From NCBI GenBank assembly GCA_050287725.1, contig JBNKCL010000008.1:1-64000 (forward strand): a DNA stretch of 64,000 nucleotides, read 5' to 3'. Shown in pieces: positions 42,911 through 50,796 of the stretch (within the stretch, counting starts at the first letter, position 1; the number at the start of each line of letters is the position of its first letter). The translations under genes and the position numbers were made by a program. This stretch comes from CBFDBF01 sp050287725 (GTDB lineage Bacteria; Pseudomonadota; Gammaproteobacteria; Chromatiales; Chromatiaceae). The notes beneath the pieces are model-generated. The model was not told the origin of the DNA and did not search any database. It saw only the letters and a list, made by a program, of their open reading frames with translations.

Positions 42911-43267
42911 TCAGGCCAAATACGGCCCCGCCTCCTGCTCCAGCCAGTCACGAATCCAGTGCACCGGACGGGTCCCTGAAAACCGGCTTATCTCTTCACC
43001 TTGATGAAACAGCATCACGGTGGGAAATCCCCGTAACCGGTAGCGCCCCGCCAGGCGCATATTGTCGTCCACCTCCACCTTGGCCAACAATATTCCGCCC
43101 TCGTACTCTCGGACCGCCTGTTTCAAGGCAGGTTCCAAGGAAATACAAGGGGCACACCACTCGGCCCAGAAATCCACCAGCACCGGCCGCCGCCCGGAGG
43201 CGGCCAGCACCTGCTCGGGAAAACCGGCCTCGTCCACGTCGAAGATGTAGGGGAGTTCGTGTCTCAT
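42911..43267 (-). CDS. Thioredoxin-like protein with CAPC motif
   Basis: 118-residue thioredoxin-fold protein without signal peptide. VDFWAEWCAPC has the redox pair C38/C41, and the cis-proline region GFPTVMLFHQGEEI is intact. The C-terminal extension WIRDWLEQEAG is amphipathic. The start ATG at 43267 is preferred over 43330. It may reduce cytosolic disulfides, and CAPC is less reducing than CGPC. It sits upstream of mlaC on the same strand, 83 bases away. Confidence 0.8.
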   Translation of the reverse strand: MRHELPYIFDVDEAGFPEQVLAASGRRPVLVDFWAEWCAPCISLEPALKQAVREYEGGILLAKVEVDDNMRLAGRYRLRGFPTVMLFHQGEEISRFSGTRPVHWIRDWLEQEAGPYLA

Positions 43268-43402
43268 TACGGGTTCCGCTGAAAACCGGCCGACGTTGTA
43301 ACCTAAGCGGCGACGTCTGCCAAGCAGCAAGAGCGGTTTTATCCCAGCCGATTCCTGGGGTATCTTATGTGTTTAGCGGAAAAGAATCCCGGAGACCTCC
43401 CG

Positions 43403-44416
43403 ATGCAAGAGAAAACCGCCCTGTCGGCCCGTTACCCCGCCACCCGGATGCGGCGCATGCGCCGGGATGAGTTCTCGCGTCGCCTGATGCGGGAGACCGA
43501 GCTGACCCCTGCCGATTTCATCTATCCGGTGTTCGTTCTGGAGGGGGAGGGGCAGCGGGAGCCGGTGGCCTCCATGCCGGGGATCGAACGGCTCAGCATC
43601 GATCTGCTGGTGGCGGAGGCCCGGGAGATCCATGCCCTGGGGATCCCGGCCCTGGCGCTGTTTCCGGTCACCCCCCCGACCGCCAAGTCGGAGGATGCCC
43701 GCGAGGCCTATAACCCGGAGGGCTTGGCCCAGCGCGCCGTGCGCGCCCTCAAGCAGGCGGTACCGGAGCTGGGGATCATCACCGACGTAGCGCTCGATCC
43801 CTTCACCACTCACGGCCAGGACGGCCTGATCGACGCCTCCGGCTATGTCATGAACGACGAGACGGTGGAGGTGCTGGTGAAACAGGCCCTCTCCCACGCC
43901 GCAGCCGGCGCCGACATGGTGGCCCCCTCCGATATGATGGACGGCCGCATCGGAGCGGTACGCCAGGCGCTCGAGGCCGAAGGGCACATCCATACCCGAA
44001 TCCTGGCCTACTCCGCCAAATACGCCTCCAGTTTCTACGGCCCGTTTCGCGATGCGGTGGGCTCCGCCGCCAACCTCGGGGCCGGCAACAAGTACACCTA
44101 CCAGATGGACCCCGCCAACTCCGACGAGGCGTTGCGGGAGGTGGCGCTGGACCTGCGGGAGGGAGCGGACATGGTGATGGTGAAACCGGGCATGCCCTAC
44201 CTGGACATCGTGCGGCGGGTGAAGGATGAGTTCGGTGTACCCACCTTCGTCTACCAGGTAAGCGGCGAGTACGCCATGCTGATGGCGGCCGCCGGCAACG
44301 GCTGGCTGGACGAACGGGCGGTGGCGATGGAGTCGTTGCTCTGCATCAAGCGGGCCGGCGCCGACGGCATCCTCACCTACTTCGCCAAGAAGGCGGCCCA
44401 GTGGATGAATGGATAA
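43403..44416 (+). CDS. hemB: Porphobilinogen synthase (delta-aminolevulinate dehydratase)
   Basis: Joins two 5-aminolevulinate molecules in haem and sirohaem synthesis. 337 residues, typical. Visible: FPVTPPTAKSEDAREAYN, the substrate-lysine region AYSAKYASSFYGPFRDA and the second catalytic Lys in MVMVKPGMPYLDIV. Start ATG at 43403 follows GGAG at spacing 9. Precedes aroE. Confidence 0.96.
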   Translation: MQEKTALSARYPATRMRRMRRDEFSRRLMRETELTPADFIYPVFVLEGEGQREPVASMPGIERLSIDLLVAEAREIHALGIPALALFPVTPPTAKSEDAREAYNPEGLAQRAVRALKQAVPELGIITDVALDPFTTHGQDGLIDASGYVMNDETVEVLVKQALSHAAAGADMVAPSDMMDGRIGAVRQALEAEGHIHTRILAYSAKYASSFYGPFRDAVGSAANLGAGNKYTYQMDPANSDEALREVALDLREGADMVMVKPGMPYLDIVRRVKDEFGVPTFVYQVSGEYAMLMAAAGNGWLDERAVAMESLLCIKRAGADGILTYFAKKAAQWMNG

Positions 44417-44456
44417 GGAAGACCGTAGACAGGGTCGTCTACCGTCTGCCGAAATT

Positions 44457-45269
44457 ATGACCGACAGATACGCCGTCATCGGCAACCCCATCGAACACAG
44501 CCGCTCCCCCGAGATCCACGCCGCGTTCGCGCGCCAGACCGGGCAGGACCTGGTCTACGACCGCATCCTGGGTACCGATTTCGAACAGGATGCGCAGGCG
44601 TTCTTCGCCGGCGGCGGCAAAGGACTCAACATCACCGTTCCGTTTAAAGAGCAGGCATGGGCGCTGGCGGACGCACGCAGTCCGGAAGCGGATGCCGCCG
44701 GTGCGGTGAACACCCTGACCCGGCTGCCGGACGGCCGCCTGCGGGGGGACAACACCGACGGACCGGGGTTGATCCGCGACCTCACCACCAACCACGGCTG
44801 CCGACTGGCCGACAGCGAGATTCTGCTGCTGGGCGCCGGCGGGGCGGTCCGCGGGGTACTGCGTCCGCTGCTGGAAGAGCGGCCGGCGCGTCTGTTGATC
44901 GCTAACCGCACCGCCGCCAAGGCCGTCGCGCTGGCGGAGAAAGCTGCCACCCTTGGCCCGGTGGCGGGGTGCGGTCTGGACGAACTGGAGGGGCAACAGT
45001 TCGATTTCATCATCAACGGCACCGCCGCGGGTCTGGCGGGGGCCGTCCCGATGCTACCGGCCGGTATCCTGAAAACCGCCGGCTGGGTATACGACATGCT
45101 GTACGGCACAGAACCGACCCCGTTCGTGCTTTGGGGCCGGGAGCAGGGGGCGGCCGAGGCGCTGGACGGACTGGGTATGCTGGTGGAGCAGGCGGCCGAG
45201 GCGTTCCTGCTCTGGCGCGGCGTACGTCCCGACACCGCGCCGGTAATTCGGATGCTGCGAGAAGGCTGA
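44457..45269 (+). CDS. aroE: Shikimate dehydrogenase
   Basis: NADP-dependent reduction of dehydroshikimate, aromatic amino-acid pathway. 270 residues. Substrate residues in GNPIEHSRSPEIH, LNITVPFKEQAW (Lys) and GDNTDGPGL (Asp), NADP site GAGGAVRGVLRPLL and NRTAAKA. Start ATG at 44457. A longer frame from 44409 overlaps hemB and is rejected. The gap to hemB is 40 bases; the two are probably cotranscribed. Confidence 0.95.
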   Translation: MTDRYAVIGNPIEHSRSPEIHAAFARQTGQDLVYDRILGTDFEQDAQAFFAGGGKGLNITVPFKEQAWALADARSPEADAAGAVNTLTRLPDGRLRGDNTDGPGLIRDLTTNHGCRLADSEILLLGAGGAVRGVLRPLLEERPARLLIANRTAAKAVALAEKAATLGPVAGCGLDELEGQQFDFIINGTAAGLAGAVPMLPAGILKTAGWVYDMLYGTEPTPFVLWGREQGAAEALDGLGMLVEQAAEAFLLWRGVRPDTAPVIRMLREG

Positions 45270-45275
45270 CGCCGC

Positions 45276-45812
45276 TTATTCCATATCCCGATACTGCTCC
45301 GCCAGCTTGACATAGTTACCGGCCACATAGGTCAGAAACGCCCGCTCCTGGTCGCTGATCGGCCGCACCTTCTTGACCGGCGATCCGTGATACAGGTGAC
45401 CGCTCTCCAGGACCTTGCCGCCCGGCACCAGGCTGCCGGCGCCCAGAATCACCTCGGACTCCAGCACCGCGCCATCCAGCACCACCGATCCCATTCCGAT
45501 CAGGCAACGATCGCCGATGGTACAACCGTGCAACATCACCTTATGACCAACGGTGACATCGTCGCCGATCACCACCGGGAATCCGCCGGGGTTGAATTCG
45601 CTGTCGTGGGTCACATGGATCACGCTGGCGTCCTGGATGTTGCTGCGGGCTCCTATTTTGATGGAGTGGATATCCCCGCGGATCACGCACAGCGGCCAAA
45701 TCGAGGTTTTGGCGCCGATCTCCACCTCGCCGATGATGACCGCGGATTGGTCGACCCAGGCGTCGGCGGCGATGTGTGGGTGAAGATCCTGAAACGAGCG
45801 GATATTCGGCAT
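45276..45812 (-). CDS. Gamma-class carbonic anhydrase family protein
   Basis: Left-handed beta-helix protein with hexapeptide repeats, 178 residues. RGDIHSIKIGARSNIQDASVIHVTHD and GHKVMLHGCTIGD carry the three metal-site histidines of the gamma-CA fold (one before, two around the HG). It resembles YrdA-type proteins whose CO2 hydration is unproven. ATG at 45812 follows AGGAG. Convergent with aroE (6-base gap) and divergent from lemA. Confidence 0.88.
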   Translation of the reverse strand: MPNIRSFQDLHPHIAADAWVDQSAVIIGEVEIGAKTSIWPLCVIRGDIHSIKIGARSNIQDASVIHVTHDSEFNPGGFPVVIGDDVTVGHKVMLHGCTIGDRCLIGMGSVVLDGAVLESEVILGAGSLVPGGKVLESGHLYHGSPVKKVRPISDQERAFLTYVAGNYVKLAEQYRDME

Positions 45813-45901
45813 AAAACGACTCCTGATAAACGCGGCGGTATCCCGAGAATCCCCCGCTCTGGTGCTATACTGGCCTGAACCCAGTGTAATGGAGTTTGAC
45901 C

Positions 45902-46474
45902 ATGGAGATCACTACCTTCATTTTCCTCGGGGCGCTGGTCGCGGTTTTTTTGTACGCCATCGTCCTTTACAACAATCTGGTCCGGCTGAAGCACGCCGTC
46001 AGCAAAGCGTGGGCCAACATCGATGTGCTGTTGAAACAGCGCCATGACGAGCTGCCGAAACTGGTGGAGACCTGCAAGCAGTACATGCAGTACGAGCAGG
46101 CAACCCTGGAGAAAGTGATGCACGCACGGGCCGCCGTATCGGCCGCCCGCGAAAAAGGCGACGTGGGGGCACTGGGGGCCGCCGAAGGGCAACTCCGACT
46201 GGGATTGGGCAATCTGTTTGCGGTGGCCGAGGCCTACCCCGATCTCAAGGCCAACGAGACCTTCCAGCATCTGCAACTGCGCATCACCGGCCTGGAAAAC
46301 AGTATCGCCGACCGGCGCGAGTTCTATAACGAAAGCGTCAATAACAACAACGTCCGCATCGAACAGTTCCCGGATGTCATCCTGGCCCGCATGTTCAACT
46401 TCAAAGCGGCGGATCTGCTGGAGTTCGAAGAGGAAGAGAAGCGGGACGTGGACGTTAAAGCTTTGTTCGGCTGA
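45902..46474 (+). CDS. lemA: LemA family protein
   Basis: 190-residue membrane-anchored protein: one N-terminal helix (FIFLGALVAVFLYAIVLYNNL) then a helical domain with LKHAVSKAWANIDVLLKQRHDELPKLVETCKQYMQYEQ and RREFYNESVNNNNVRIEQFP. LemA proteins are widespread and unexplained; this one forms an operon with a GIDE-domain protein, a known pairing. The ATG at 45902 with GGAG 8 bases upstream is preferred over the TTG at 45896. Confidence 0.92.
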   Translation: MEITTFIFLGALVAVFLYAIVLYNNLVRLKHAVSKAWANIDVLLKQRHDELPKLVETCKQYMQYEQATLEKVMHARAAVSAAREKGDVGALGAAEGQLRLGLGNLFAVAEAYPDLKANETFQHLQLRITGLENSIADRREFYNESVNNNNVRIEQFPDVILARMFNFKAADLLEFEEEEKRDVDVKALFG

Positions 46475-46482
46475 GTGCTTTC

Positions 46483-47385
46483 ATGTGGGACTACTTCGCC
46501 GCCCTGCCGGCGGATGATTTCTGGTTCTGGGCGGCCGGTTCCTGTGCGGCCACCGCGGCCGGTTTTTATTTCGCCTTTCGTTCCCTGCATCGCGCCCGCA
46601 TCATCGAAGACACCCCCACCGCCCGGGTCCGCTCCGCGCCGCAGGGCTATGTGGAACTGGAGGGAACCGCCGAACTGATGGACGGCGAGCCGATCATCGC
46701 CCCTCTGAGCGGACTCGAATGCTGCTGGTGGCAGTATGAGATCCACCGTAAGGGGCCCAAAGGGGGCTGGAATCTGGTGGAACAAAAGGCCAGTGACGAT
46801 CTGTTCCTGCTGAAGGACGCGACCGGAAGCTGCATCATCGATCCCGAGGGAGCGGAGGTCACACCGGCGGACCGCAACGTTTGGTATGGTTCCAACCATT
46901 TTCCCGGCCGCTACGGCACTGACGGGACCATCGGGATACTCTCCGAGTACCGCTACACCGAAAAGCATCTTTACGCCTTCCGACCGCTGTACGCCATCGG
47001 CCTGTTCCACTCGCTGGGCGACAGTTACCACACCCAGGCGCGCGGCGAGATCGCCCGGGCGCTGCTGCGGGAATGGAAGGGCCGGCCGGAGGTGATGCGC
47101 AGCTTCGACAAGAACGGTGACGGTACGGTTGATCCCCAAGAGTGGGAGCAGGTGCGAAAAAGCGCATCAATCCAGGCGGCCAACGAATACCGGACGATAC
47201 AGGCACGCCAGATCCCGCATATGCTCAGCCGCCCCCCGGACAGCCAGCAACCGTTCCTGCTCTCCACCTATCCGCAACACCGCCTGGTTCGCCGTTACCG
47301 GCTGACTGCGGTGATCGCCATCGCGGTCTTTTTCGCAGCGGGAGCCTTCGCCACCGCAATCCTGACGGCCCGTTTTTTCGCCTGA
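46483..47385 (+). CDS. GIDE-domain membrane protein with an embedded EF-hand
   Basis: 300-residue protein with transmembrane segments at both ends (about 14-34 and 275-298) and a GIDE-like central part: YVELEGTAELMDGEPIIAPLSGLECCWWQYEI, followed by the nested FLLKDATGSCIIDPEGAEV and ILSEYRYTEKHLYAFRPLYAIGLF. Around residues 208-221 the canonical calcium loop DKNGDGTVDPQEWE occurs, so the protein may bind calcium. GIDE is related to eukaryotic MAPL/MUL1 but lacks the RING finger here. Follows lemA by 8 bases. Function unknown; envelope maintenance is the usual guess. Confidence 0.8.
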   Translation: MWDYFAALPADDFWFWAAGSCAATAAGFYFAFRSLHRARIIEDTPTARVRSAPQGYVELEGTAELMDGEPIIAPLSGLECCWWQYEIHRKGPKGGWNLVEQKASDDLFLLKDATGSCIIDPEGAEVTPADRNVWYGSNHFPGRYGTDGTIGILSEYRYTEKHLYAFRPLYAIGLFHSLGDSYHTQARGEIARALLREWKGRPEVMRSFDKNGDGTVDPQEWEQVRKSASIQAANEYRTIQARQIPHMLSRPPDSQQPFLLSTYPQHRLVRRYRLTAVIAIAVFFAAGAFATAILTARFFA

Positions 47386-47407
47386 TGCGCACGGCGCAGC
47401 GGTACGC

Positions 47408-47983
47408 CTAGTCCCGCTTTTCCCCCAGCATACCCTCTTTCAGTCCTTTGTCCGCCGGCGCCGCGCCCAGCCAGATCGCCAACAGCGCCCGTTTGAAATC
47501 CTCTCCCTCCACGGTCCCGAGCAGCGTGCCGTTTTTGCTGACGCGGGTCCCTTGCGAGGGGAGATACTCAATCCGGATGCGATCGCCTGTGACCGCACTC
47601 TCGCTGAACAGGGCGTTGAACTGCTTGATGCGCGCATCGAGTTGCGCCAGCGACTCCGGCGATTGGTTTTTCTCAAAACCCTCCTGCCAGGCGGCTATCA
47701 GTTTTTCCTTGGTGACCTCTTTGTAGAGAAAATCCATCTGGACGCAAAACGGTCCGGGCTGCGCGATCACCTCAGCAGAATCGTGGCTGAGAGTTTTCAG
47801 ATACAGGGAGCCTACATAGACGTCAATCCATAGTTTTTCGCGCAGACCCATACCGTTCAACTGCAGGGTCGTCCCGTCGGCGGCGACCATCTGATCCTGC
47901 ACTTCGACCCCGGCCAGTTGCCCGGCCTGGGAGACCGAACAAACGGCCGTCAACATCACAAACAAAAACATGATTCTGTTCAT
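47408..47983 (-). CDS. Chalcone isomerase-like exported protein
   Basis: 191-residue exported protein with signal peptide (MNRIMFLFVMLTAVCSVSQAG) and a chalcone-isomerase-like fold seen by LQLNGMGLREKLWIDVYVGSLYL, EVTKEKLIAAWQEGFEKNQ and LGTVEGEDFKRALLAIWLG. Bacterial members probably bind fatty acids and do not isomerise chalcones. The ATG at 47983 is used rather than a GTG at 47989. It lies downstream of the FabH-like gene, consistent with a fatty-acid role, though about 50 bases separate them. Confidence 0.78.
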   Translation of the reverse strand: MNRIMFLFVMLTAVCSVSQAGQLAGVEVQDQMVAADGTTLQLNGMGLREKLWIDVYVGSLYLKTLSHDSAEVIAQPGPFCVQMDFLYKEVTKEKLIAAWQEGFEKNQSPESLAQLDARIKQFNALFSESAVTGDRIRIEYLPSQGTRVSKNGTLLGTVEGEDFKRALLAIWLGAAPADKGLKEGMLGEKRD

Positions 47984-48034
47984 AGCCACCTCGCTGTCTT
48001 GTTCTTGGGTTGTTTCCGATTGCCGATCTTAAAT

Positions 48035-49174
48035 CTAAAGACGCCTTACAATAACGCTCCCGACCGAGTATCCGGCGCCGAACGAACAAATCACACCGAT
48101 ATCGTCGACTGCCATATCTTTCCGGTGGTTGTGGAATGCGATGACAGACCCGGCGGAACTGGTGTTGGCATACTCGTTCAATATCACCGGCGCCTCTTCC
48201 GCATCGGCATCGCGGCCCAGCACCTTTTTCGAAATCAAGAGATTCATACTCAGATTGGCCTGGTGCAGCCACATGCGCTTCAGGTCGGCCAACTCGATCG
48301 CCTCATCGGCAAGATGCGCGGTGATTATCTCCGCCACCAGCGGCACGACCTCTTTGAAAACCTTGCGGCCGTTCTGGCGAAACAGTTTGTCTCTGGCGCC
48401 GACACCACTCTCGTCGCAACGATTGAGAAAACCGAAATTGTTGCGGATATTGTTGGAAAACTGGGTCTTCAGCCGGGTACTGACGATTTCCCAGTTTTCA
48501 TCGCTGTTGCTCCCCTCCAGCGACTCCACCACCATGGCTGTACAGACATCGCCGAAAATGAAATGGCAATCCCGATCCTGCCACGCAACATGACCGGAAC
48601 AGATCTCCGGATTGACCAGCAACACCGCTTTGGCCGAGCCGGACAAGATAGCGTCCCTGGCGGTTTGCAGCGCGAATGTGGCGGAAGAGCACGCCACGTT
48701 CATATCAAAACCGAAACCCTGAATACCCAGGGCATTCTGGATTTCGATGGAGACAGCCGGGTAGGCCCGCTGAAGATTGGAACAGGCGACGATGACGGCA
48801 TCGATATCCGCGGCGCTTTTGTTGGCCTGCGCCATCGCTTCGGTCGCGGCGCGCACCGCCATCTCGCACTGAAGGGATTGCTCTTCGTCACTGCTTTCCG
48901 GAATGGATGGACATAAACGGGCAGAATCCAACACCCCGGATTTGTTCACTACATGGCGGCTTTCGATACCGGACGCCTTGTAAATGAATTCTTCGCTGGA
49001 ATAGGCCAGGGGCTCCAACTCGCCGGCGGCGACCGCCTGCGCATTTTCCCGGTTGAACCGGTCCACGTACCGATTGAAGGAAGCAACCAGTTCCGCGTTA
49101 CTGATGGTCTCCGGAGGGGTAAACAATCCGGTTCCGCTAATGACGACTTTTGTCGGCTGCAAAGATTGCGACAC
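48035..49174 (-). CDS. FabH-like beta-ketoacyl-ACP synthase III (PA3286 type)
   Basis: 379-residue thiolase-fold enzyme. Catalytic Cys in VACSSATFALQ, His in MWLHQANLSMN and Asn in NEYANTSSAGSV are present. The sequence closely follows the Pseudomonas PA3286 type, which shunts medium-chain acyl-CoA from beta-oxidation into fatty-acid synthesis, not the classical FabH of primer use. GTG start at 49174 has GGAGG at spacing 6. It lies immediately after fadL in the fatty-acid locus, which fits that role. Confidence 0.85.
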   Translation of the reverse strand: MSQSLQPTKVVISGTGLFTPPETISNAELVASFNRYVDRFNRENAQAVAAGELEPLAYSSEEFIYKASGIESRHVVNKSGVLDSARLCPSIPESSDEEQSLQCEMAVRAATEAMAQANKSAADIDAVIVACSNLQRAYPAVSIEIQNALGIQGFGFDMNVACSSATFALQTARDAILSGSAKAVLLVNPEICSGHVAWQDRDCHFIFGDVCTAMVVESLEGSNSDENWEIVSTRLKTQFSNNIRNNFGFLNRCDESGVGARDKLFRQNGRKVFKEVVPLVAEIITAHLADEAIELADLKRMWLHQANLSMNLLISKKVLGRDADAEEAPVILNEYANTSSAGSVIAFHNHRKDMAVDDIGVICSFGAGYSVGSVIVRRL

Positions 49175-49205
49175 AAATAACCTCCGGCCTTGGCCGAAAT
49201 TCGTC

Positions 49206-49238
49206 GGGCAGGATGCGGCTCCTCCGCATCCCGCCCGA
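49206..49238. repeat. Hairpin between fadL and the FabH-like gene
   Basis: GGGCAGGATGCGGC-TCCTC-CGCATCCCGCCC gives a strong stem with slight mismatches just after the fadL stop. There is no T-run on the minus strand, so it is not a good intrinsic terminator. It may stabilise or partly attenuate the transcript. Confidence 0.55.
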
Positions 49239-49242
49239 CCGC

Positions 49243-50607
49243 TCAAAACTGCCAGACCAGCCCGACGGAAACGATATTCACATCCGAGTCATAGCTGCCC
49301 GACAGTACATGTCCGAAATTGCTGTCCGTCGCCTCGATCTCCGTGTCGTCCACGAACAGATGCGCCAGAGCGAAATCGAGCGTCACGTCCGAAGACGGCT
49401 GATAAGAGACACCGGCGGCAAGCCAGATTCTGTTATTGCCGGGAATCCGCGGCGTCCGATCTTCGTCGCTGGGAATCGGCGTCCGATCGTAGGCCACACC
49501 GCCACGCCAGGTCCACTGCGCGCTATGACGGTAGTTGAAACCCAGCGAGACCTTATAGGTGTCTCTCCAATTTTCCGGCTGTACGGAATCGCTTTTCAGC
49601 GGATTGTCGAATTTGATCCGCAGTTCGTCAAAGCTGCTCCATTCCGTCCAGGTCACGTCGGCCATAAGCTCCCATTTCGGCGACACCTGAGTGGTGACAC
49701 TCAAAGAGAGACTCGCCGGCAGGGTCACTTCCGCGGAGGCGCCGGTATCGGCTAAAACCGCGCCCATGACCGCCTGCGCAGTTGCGTTCGGCGCAGTGAA
49801 ATCCGCGGTCCCGGTCAGTTTCTGTTTGACCTCAGAGCGGTATGCAAGCCCGATCCGGGTTCCCTGATTCAATTCATAGAGAAGCCCAAGATTAAATCCG
49901 TAGCTCCAATCATCCCCCTCAACCACAACCGTCCCGTCCGTTGCCGCGGTCCCGGGCGTGGCCAGACCAAAACCGGCACAGGCTGCGGGCCCGGCGGCGC
50001 CGATACAGGCGGCGCTGTAATCCACCGCGTTGGAGAGCTCCGCACTCGCGCGCATAAAGTTAAGGCCCGCCCCCAGAGAGAGCTGGTCATTCATTTTATA
50101 GGCGATGGATGGATTGATATTGACGGTCTTCACATCCGACTTGATGGCGTGATAGCGTCCTTCCCAATCGTCGTCGTATTCGGTTCTCATCCCGAACGGC
50201 GCGCTGATGCCCAGGCCGAGCACCATGCGGTCATTTATTTCATTGGCATAAAAGAAGGTGGGAACAAACGAACCGCCGCCCGCGTCGCCGCCGTCTCCAC
50301 CACTGATGGTCGCGCCGCCCAGCAGCGGATTGGTAGTGGCGTTGCCGGAAAACTCTGCGGACGGGACAATGTAGTGTGCCCCCACCACCACTTGTTTCCC
50401 GCGCAACCTCGTCATCCCGGCCGGATTGAAAAAGATGGTGGAAGCATCTTCGGCGGAAGCAGCTCCCCCCGAAACCGCGCTGCCGACTTGCTTGACGCTC
50501 TGCTCGACCAGCGCGAAGCCCGACGCGCCGGCCTCTCCCGCTGCAATCAGCGCCGCACCCATCATGACCAGCGGCACTGCCGCAGGAATGGTTCTTTGGT
50601 GACTCAT
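49243..50607 (-). CDS. fadL: FadL-family outer-membrane long-chain fatty-acid transporter
   Basis: Outer-membrane porin of the OmpP1/FadL/TodX family, 454 residues. After a signal sequence, the mature N-terminus GFALVEQSVKQVGSAVSGGAA and the HYIVPSAEF, NEINDRMVLGLGISAPFGM and TYKVSLGFNYRHS strands follow the FadL pattern, ending in the barrel signature VSVGLVWQF with the terminal Phe. ATG at 50607 follows GGGAG. Brings long-chain fatty acids to the periplasm for the acyl-CoA ligase encoded upstream. Confidence 0.9.
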   Translation of the reverse strand: MSHQRTIPAAVPLVMMGAALIAAGEAGASGFALVEQSVKQVGSAVSGGAASAEDASTIFFNPAGMTRLRGKQVVVGAHYIVPSAEFSGNATTNPLLGGATISGGDGGDAGGGSFVPTFFYANEINDRMVLGLGISAPFGMRTEYDDDWEGRYHAIKSDVKTVNINPSIAYKMNDQLSLGAGLNFMRASAELSNAVDYSAACIGAAGPAACAGFGLATPGTAATDGTVVVEGDDWSYGFNLGLLYELNQGTRIGLAYRSEVKQKLTGTADFTAPNATAQAVMGAVLADTGASAEVTLPASLSLSVTTQVSPKWELMADVTWTEWSSFDELRIKFDNPLKSDSVQPENWRDTYKVSLGFNYRHSAQWTWRGGVAYDRTPIPSDEDRTPRIPGNNRIWLAAGVSYQPSSDVTLDFALAHLFVDDTEIEATDSNFGHVLSGSYDSDVNIVSVGLVWQF

Positions 50608-50633
50608 TTTGACTCCCGTAATTTAATTATCGG

Positions 50634-50672
50634 CCGGCAAACGACCGCCCTCCTCAGGCGGTCGTTTGCCGG
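50634..50672. repeat. Perfect 16-bp inverted repeat between fadL and the ligase gene
   Basis: CCGGCAAACGACCGCC and GGCGGTCGTTTGCCGG flank a 7-base loop CTCCTCA in the 189-base spacer. No T-run follows on either strand, so termination is not assured. A 16-bp perfect stem here is notable. It may mark an attenuator, an mRNA processing site or a protein-binding palindrome. Confidence 0.7.
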
Positions 50673-50796
50673 CATTGGACGCAACACCTCCTTGCTCCTT
50701 TTGATACGGCAAGCCATTGCCCACACCGGCCCTGAAAGGACCCGGCCGGAAAGTCCGTTGATACACGATCGCTACGAATTCCGATCCGGCGCGCAA

